Assembly: GCF_029958905.1 (NCBI RefSeq)
Contig: NZ_CP124613.1
Location: 1 to 64,000, forward strand
Reading direction: 5' to 3'
Length of the DNA stretch: 64,000 bases
Source: Vibrio sp. YMD68
Lineage (GTDB): Bacteria > Pseudomonadota > Gammaproteobacteria > Enterobacterales > Vibrionaceae
Positions 62,528-64,000 of this stretch are shown one piece after another. Each line of letters begins with the position of its first letter. Positions within the stretch are counted from its first letter, which is position 1. The notes beneath the pieces are model-generated. The model was given only the letters and a program-made list of their open reading frames with translations, was not told where the DNA came from and searched no databases. A program made the translations under genes and the position numbers.

Positions 62528-63836
62528 ACAACAAACAACGATTGAACACCAAAAATCTACGACTCAATATTGGATAAAATGTGGAATTGCGCTGTTGGTA
62601 TTAGGTGGAGGGATTATTGGAAACTGGGTTTATTTTGCTCCACTCAGCAGTGCTGCGATTGCTCAAGGCCATGTCATTGTTGAAGGTTATAGAAAAAAAA
62701 TACAACATCTTGATGGGGGTATTGTTGAAGAGATCTACGTCAAAGACGGGCAACTGGTTTCAGTCGGTGACCCTTTAGTTACGCTCAACTCCACGAAAGC
62801 AAAAACGCGTTTCTTACAAATTAAATCCCGTTATTACAATGCGTTAGCAAAATACAATCGCCTTCAAGCAGAAATCAACGAAACACCAGACATTGCATTC
62901 ATACGCTCTTTAGACAAATCGGATGCATTGATTGCTCAAGCTATCGCAACTCAAACAAAGCTGAGGCAAATCAGAATGGAAGCCCTTGATGGCGCCATTC
63001 AGATCGCGAATAAGAAAGTAGAGCAGGCAAAACAAAACCTGAATTCCTATGTCGCCCGGAGTAAAGTGGATGCACAAGCCCTCGGATTACTCGATGAACA
63101 AGTGAACATGTTAGCCAAGCTTTCAAAAAAGGGGTTTGCATCACGTGAACAGCTTTTATTTTCACAACGTGAAAGGCTTGATATCCAACGACGAATCGAT
63201 GATTACGATGCTGTTATGGCAAGAGAGGAATTACTGATTGCCGAAGCAAAACAGAGCATTGCTAACTTAAGATTAGAGTTTATAAAAGACGCGTCTGAAG
63301 AACTAGAACTTGCAGAGCGAGATATTATAGAACTTAAAGAACATTTATCCCAAGCAGAAGAAGAGCTAGGCAGGTCAACTATCGCTAGCCCAATCAACGG
63401 CAAGATCGTTGAGCTCAACATTCACACCTTAGGTGGTATTGTCACCAGTGGCGAAGTTCTTATGGAAGTCATACCTGTAGATAGTAACCTTATTGTCGAA
63501 GCCAATGTTACCCCTCAAGATATTGATGCGCTGCAACTTGGTCAAATGGCTGAAGTTCGTTTAACTTCATATAACTATCGCCGCTTATTACCTATTACAG
63601 GTAAGGTTGTTTACATTTCTGCTGACAGCATTATCGACGAGCGAAAAGATCAATCTAGCTACACCATAAATATTGAGCTAGATATGAAGACAGTTGAAAA
63701 AAACACCCACATAAAGCTCTACCCAGGCATGCCCGCCGAAGTACTGATTCTTTTAGATGAACGTACTGTGCTGGATTATTTGTTAAACCCGTTACTAATA
63801 TCGCTGAACAGAGCATTTAGAGATTCGGATCTATAG
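62520..63836 (+). CDS. cabC: Type I secretion membrane-fusion protein (CabC-like, HlyD family)
   Basis: The 438-residue protein has one N-terminal membrane helix (CGIALLVLGGGIIGNWVYF), a biotinyl-lipoyl-like domain split by a long coiled coil (QHLDGGIVEEIYVKDGQLV at one end, GRSTIASPINGKIVELNI at the other) and a C-terminal barrel (GMPAEVLILLDERTVLDYLL). It links the ABC exporter to an outer-membrane TolC-type channel, which is not encoded here. It overlaps cabB by eight bases. Confidence 0.93.
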   Translation: MAEQQTTIEHQKSTTQYWIKCGIALLVLGGGIIGNWVYFAPLSSAAIAQGHVIVEGYRKKIQHLDGGIVEEIYVKDGQLVSVGDPLVTLNSTKAKTRFLQIKSRYYNALAKYNRLQAEINETPDIAFIRSLDKSDALIAQAIATQTKLRQIRMEALDGAIQIANKKVEQAKQNLNSYVARSKVDAQALGLLDEQVNMLAKLSKKGFASREQLLFSQRERLDIQRRIDDYDAVMAREELLIAEAKQSIANLRLEFIKDASEELELAERDIIELKEHLSQAEEELGRSTIASPINGKIVELNIHTLGGIVTSGEVLMEVIPVDSNLIVEANVTPQDIDALQLGQMAEVRLTSYNYRRLLPITGKVVYISADSIIDERKDQSSYTINIELDMKTVEKNTHIKLYPGMPAEVLILLDERTVLDYLLNPLLISLNRAFRDSDL

Positions 63837-63855
63837 GGCCTGTTGATCTTTCAAT

Positions 63856-63894
63856 AAAAAAGAGTCTATAAACTAGTTCATAGACTCTTTTTTT
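63856..63894 (+). terminator. Bidirectional terminator at the end of the polysaccharide/cab locus
   Basis: AAAAAAGAGTCTAT and ATAGACTCTTTTTTT form a 13 to 14-bp stem with a ten-base loop. It also terminates the convergent regulator gene. Confidence 0.93.
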
Positions 63895-63910
63895 GCATTA
63901 CAGCGAATCA

Positions 63911-64000
63911 CTATAAGTGTTTTTTAGCCCAAGCCATTGCCTGAGTTCTATTCTTTACTTCTAACTTCTTAAAAATATTATACAAATGGGATTTAATTGT
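63911..64000 (-). CDS. LuxR-type regulator, C-terminal end only (VpsT/CsgD/BrpT-like)
   Basis: The last 29 codons, read leftward from the window edge to TAG (63911-63913), give IKSHLYNIFKKLEVKNRTQ followed by AMAWAKKHL. This is the recognition helix and end of a LuxR-type helix-turn-helix; the HLYNIFKKL stretch resembles VpsT/CsgD-type regulators of biofilm genes. In Vibrio vulnificus BrpT of this group controls cabABC. Convergent position beside cabC supports such a role. The sensor domain is outside the window. Confidence 0.75.
   Translation of the reverse strand, partial: TIKSHLYNIFKKLEVKNRTQAMAWAKKHL

Overview
The window looks like a chromosomal segment of a marine gammaproteobacterium of the genus Vibrio. 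The main pointers are a Qrr quorum-regulatory small RNA with its sigma-54 promoter, an RTX protein plus type I exporter arranged like cabABC of Vibrio vulnificus at the end of an exopolysaccharide locus, two GGDEF proteins, a DEAD-box helicase of RhlE type and a remnant resembling small genes of Vibrio filamentous phages. No rRNA, tRNA, complete insertion sequence or CRISPR array was seen.

Layout. 1-14,100 is mostly ordinary metabolism on both strands: an ElyC/SanA-type protein (cut by the edge), L-serine dehydratase and a POT-type transporter, a cold-shock/DUF1294 membrane protein, a GH2 beta-mannosidase, YjjG nucleotidase, a GAF-GGDEF protein, a periplasmic solute-binding protein, a DEDDh exonuclease, RhlE, an OsmC protein and a Gfo/Idh/MocA oxidoreductase. 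14,800-17,700 is a small accessory patch: a broken phage-like gene, an intact lone P-loop NTPase (Sll1717 type, AAA/STAND-like) and a second broken gene. 17,750-28,000 holds a membrane diguanylate cyclase, an Ntn-type amidohydrolase, a chemoreceptor, a LysE exporter with its Lrp-type regulator, a MocR regulator opposite a flavin-binding oxidase-like protein, a YjeH-type exporter and two small conserved proteins.

28,050-33,550 reads as one functional module: a DeoR-type repressor and a glycerophosphodiester phosphodiesterase face a TRAP transporter (dctP, dctQ, dctM) and a HAD phosphatase. Three copies of a TTCATRTGAA palindrome lie between the two transcription units. 33,600-35,020 is an ECF-type sigma factor with a separately encoded exported NTF2-like partner. 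35,350-38,100 is modABC with a ModE-like operator. Qrr lies just beyond it at about 38,371-38,478. An NAD pair (NadD-like and nadE) and a glycosyltransferase follow.

42,017-63,836 is a roughly 21-kb exopolysaccharide locus, all on the + strand. It starts behind a long leader that carries an ops element (RfaH recruitment). In order it encodes a priming phosphoglycosyltransferase, a beta-barrel protein, a short Wza-type export protein, a Wzc-type kinase, an SDR epimerase, an acyltransferase, a Wzy-type polymerase, a glycosyltransferase, a Wzx flippase, a sulfotransferase, three family 2 glycosyltransferases, a GH16 endoglycanase and then cabABC. The order and gene types resemble succinoglycan (exo) loci with a Vibrio matrix-protein secretion module attached. 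The 3' end of a LuxR/VpsT-type regulator reads towards the locus at the right edge. A polysaccharide decorated with acyl and sulfate groups, co-secreted with a calcium-binding matrix protein and governed by quorum sensing, c-di-GMP and RfaH, is the reading I favour. The regulatory links are inference.
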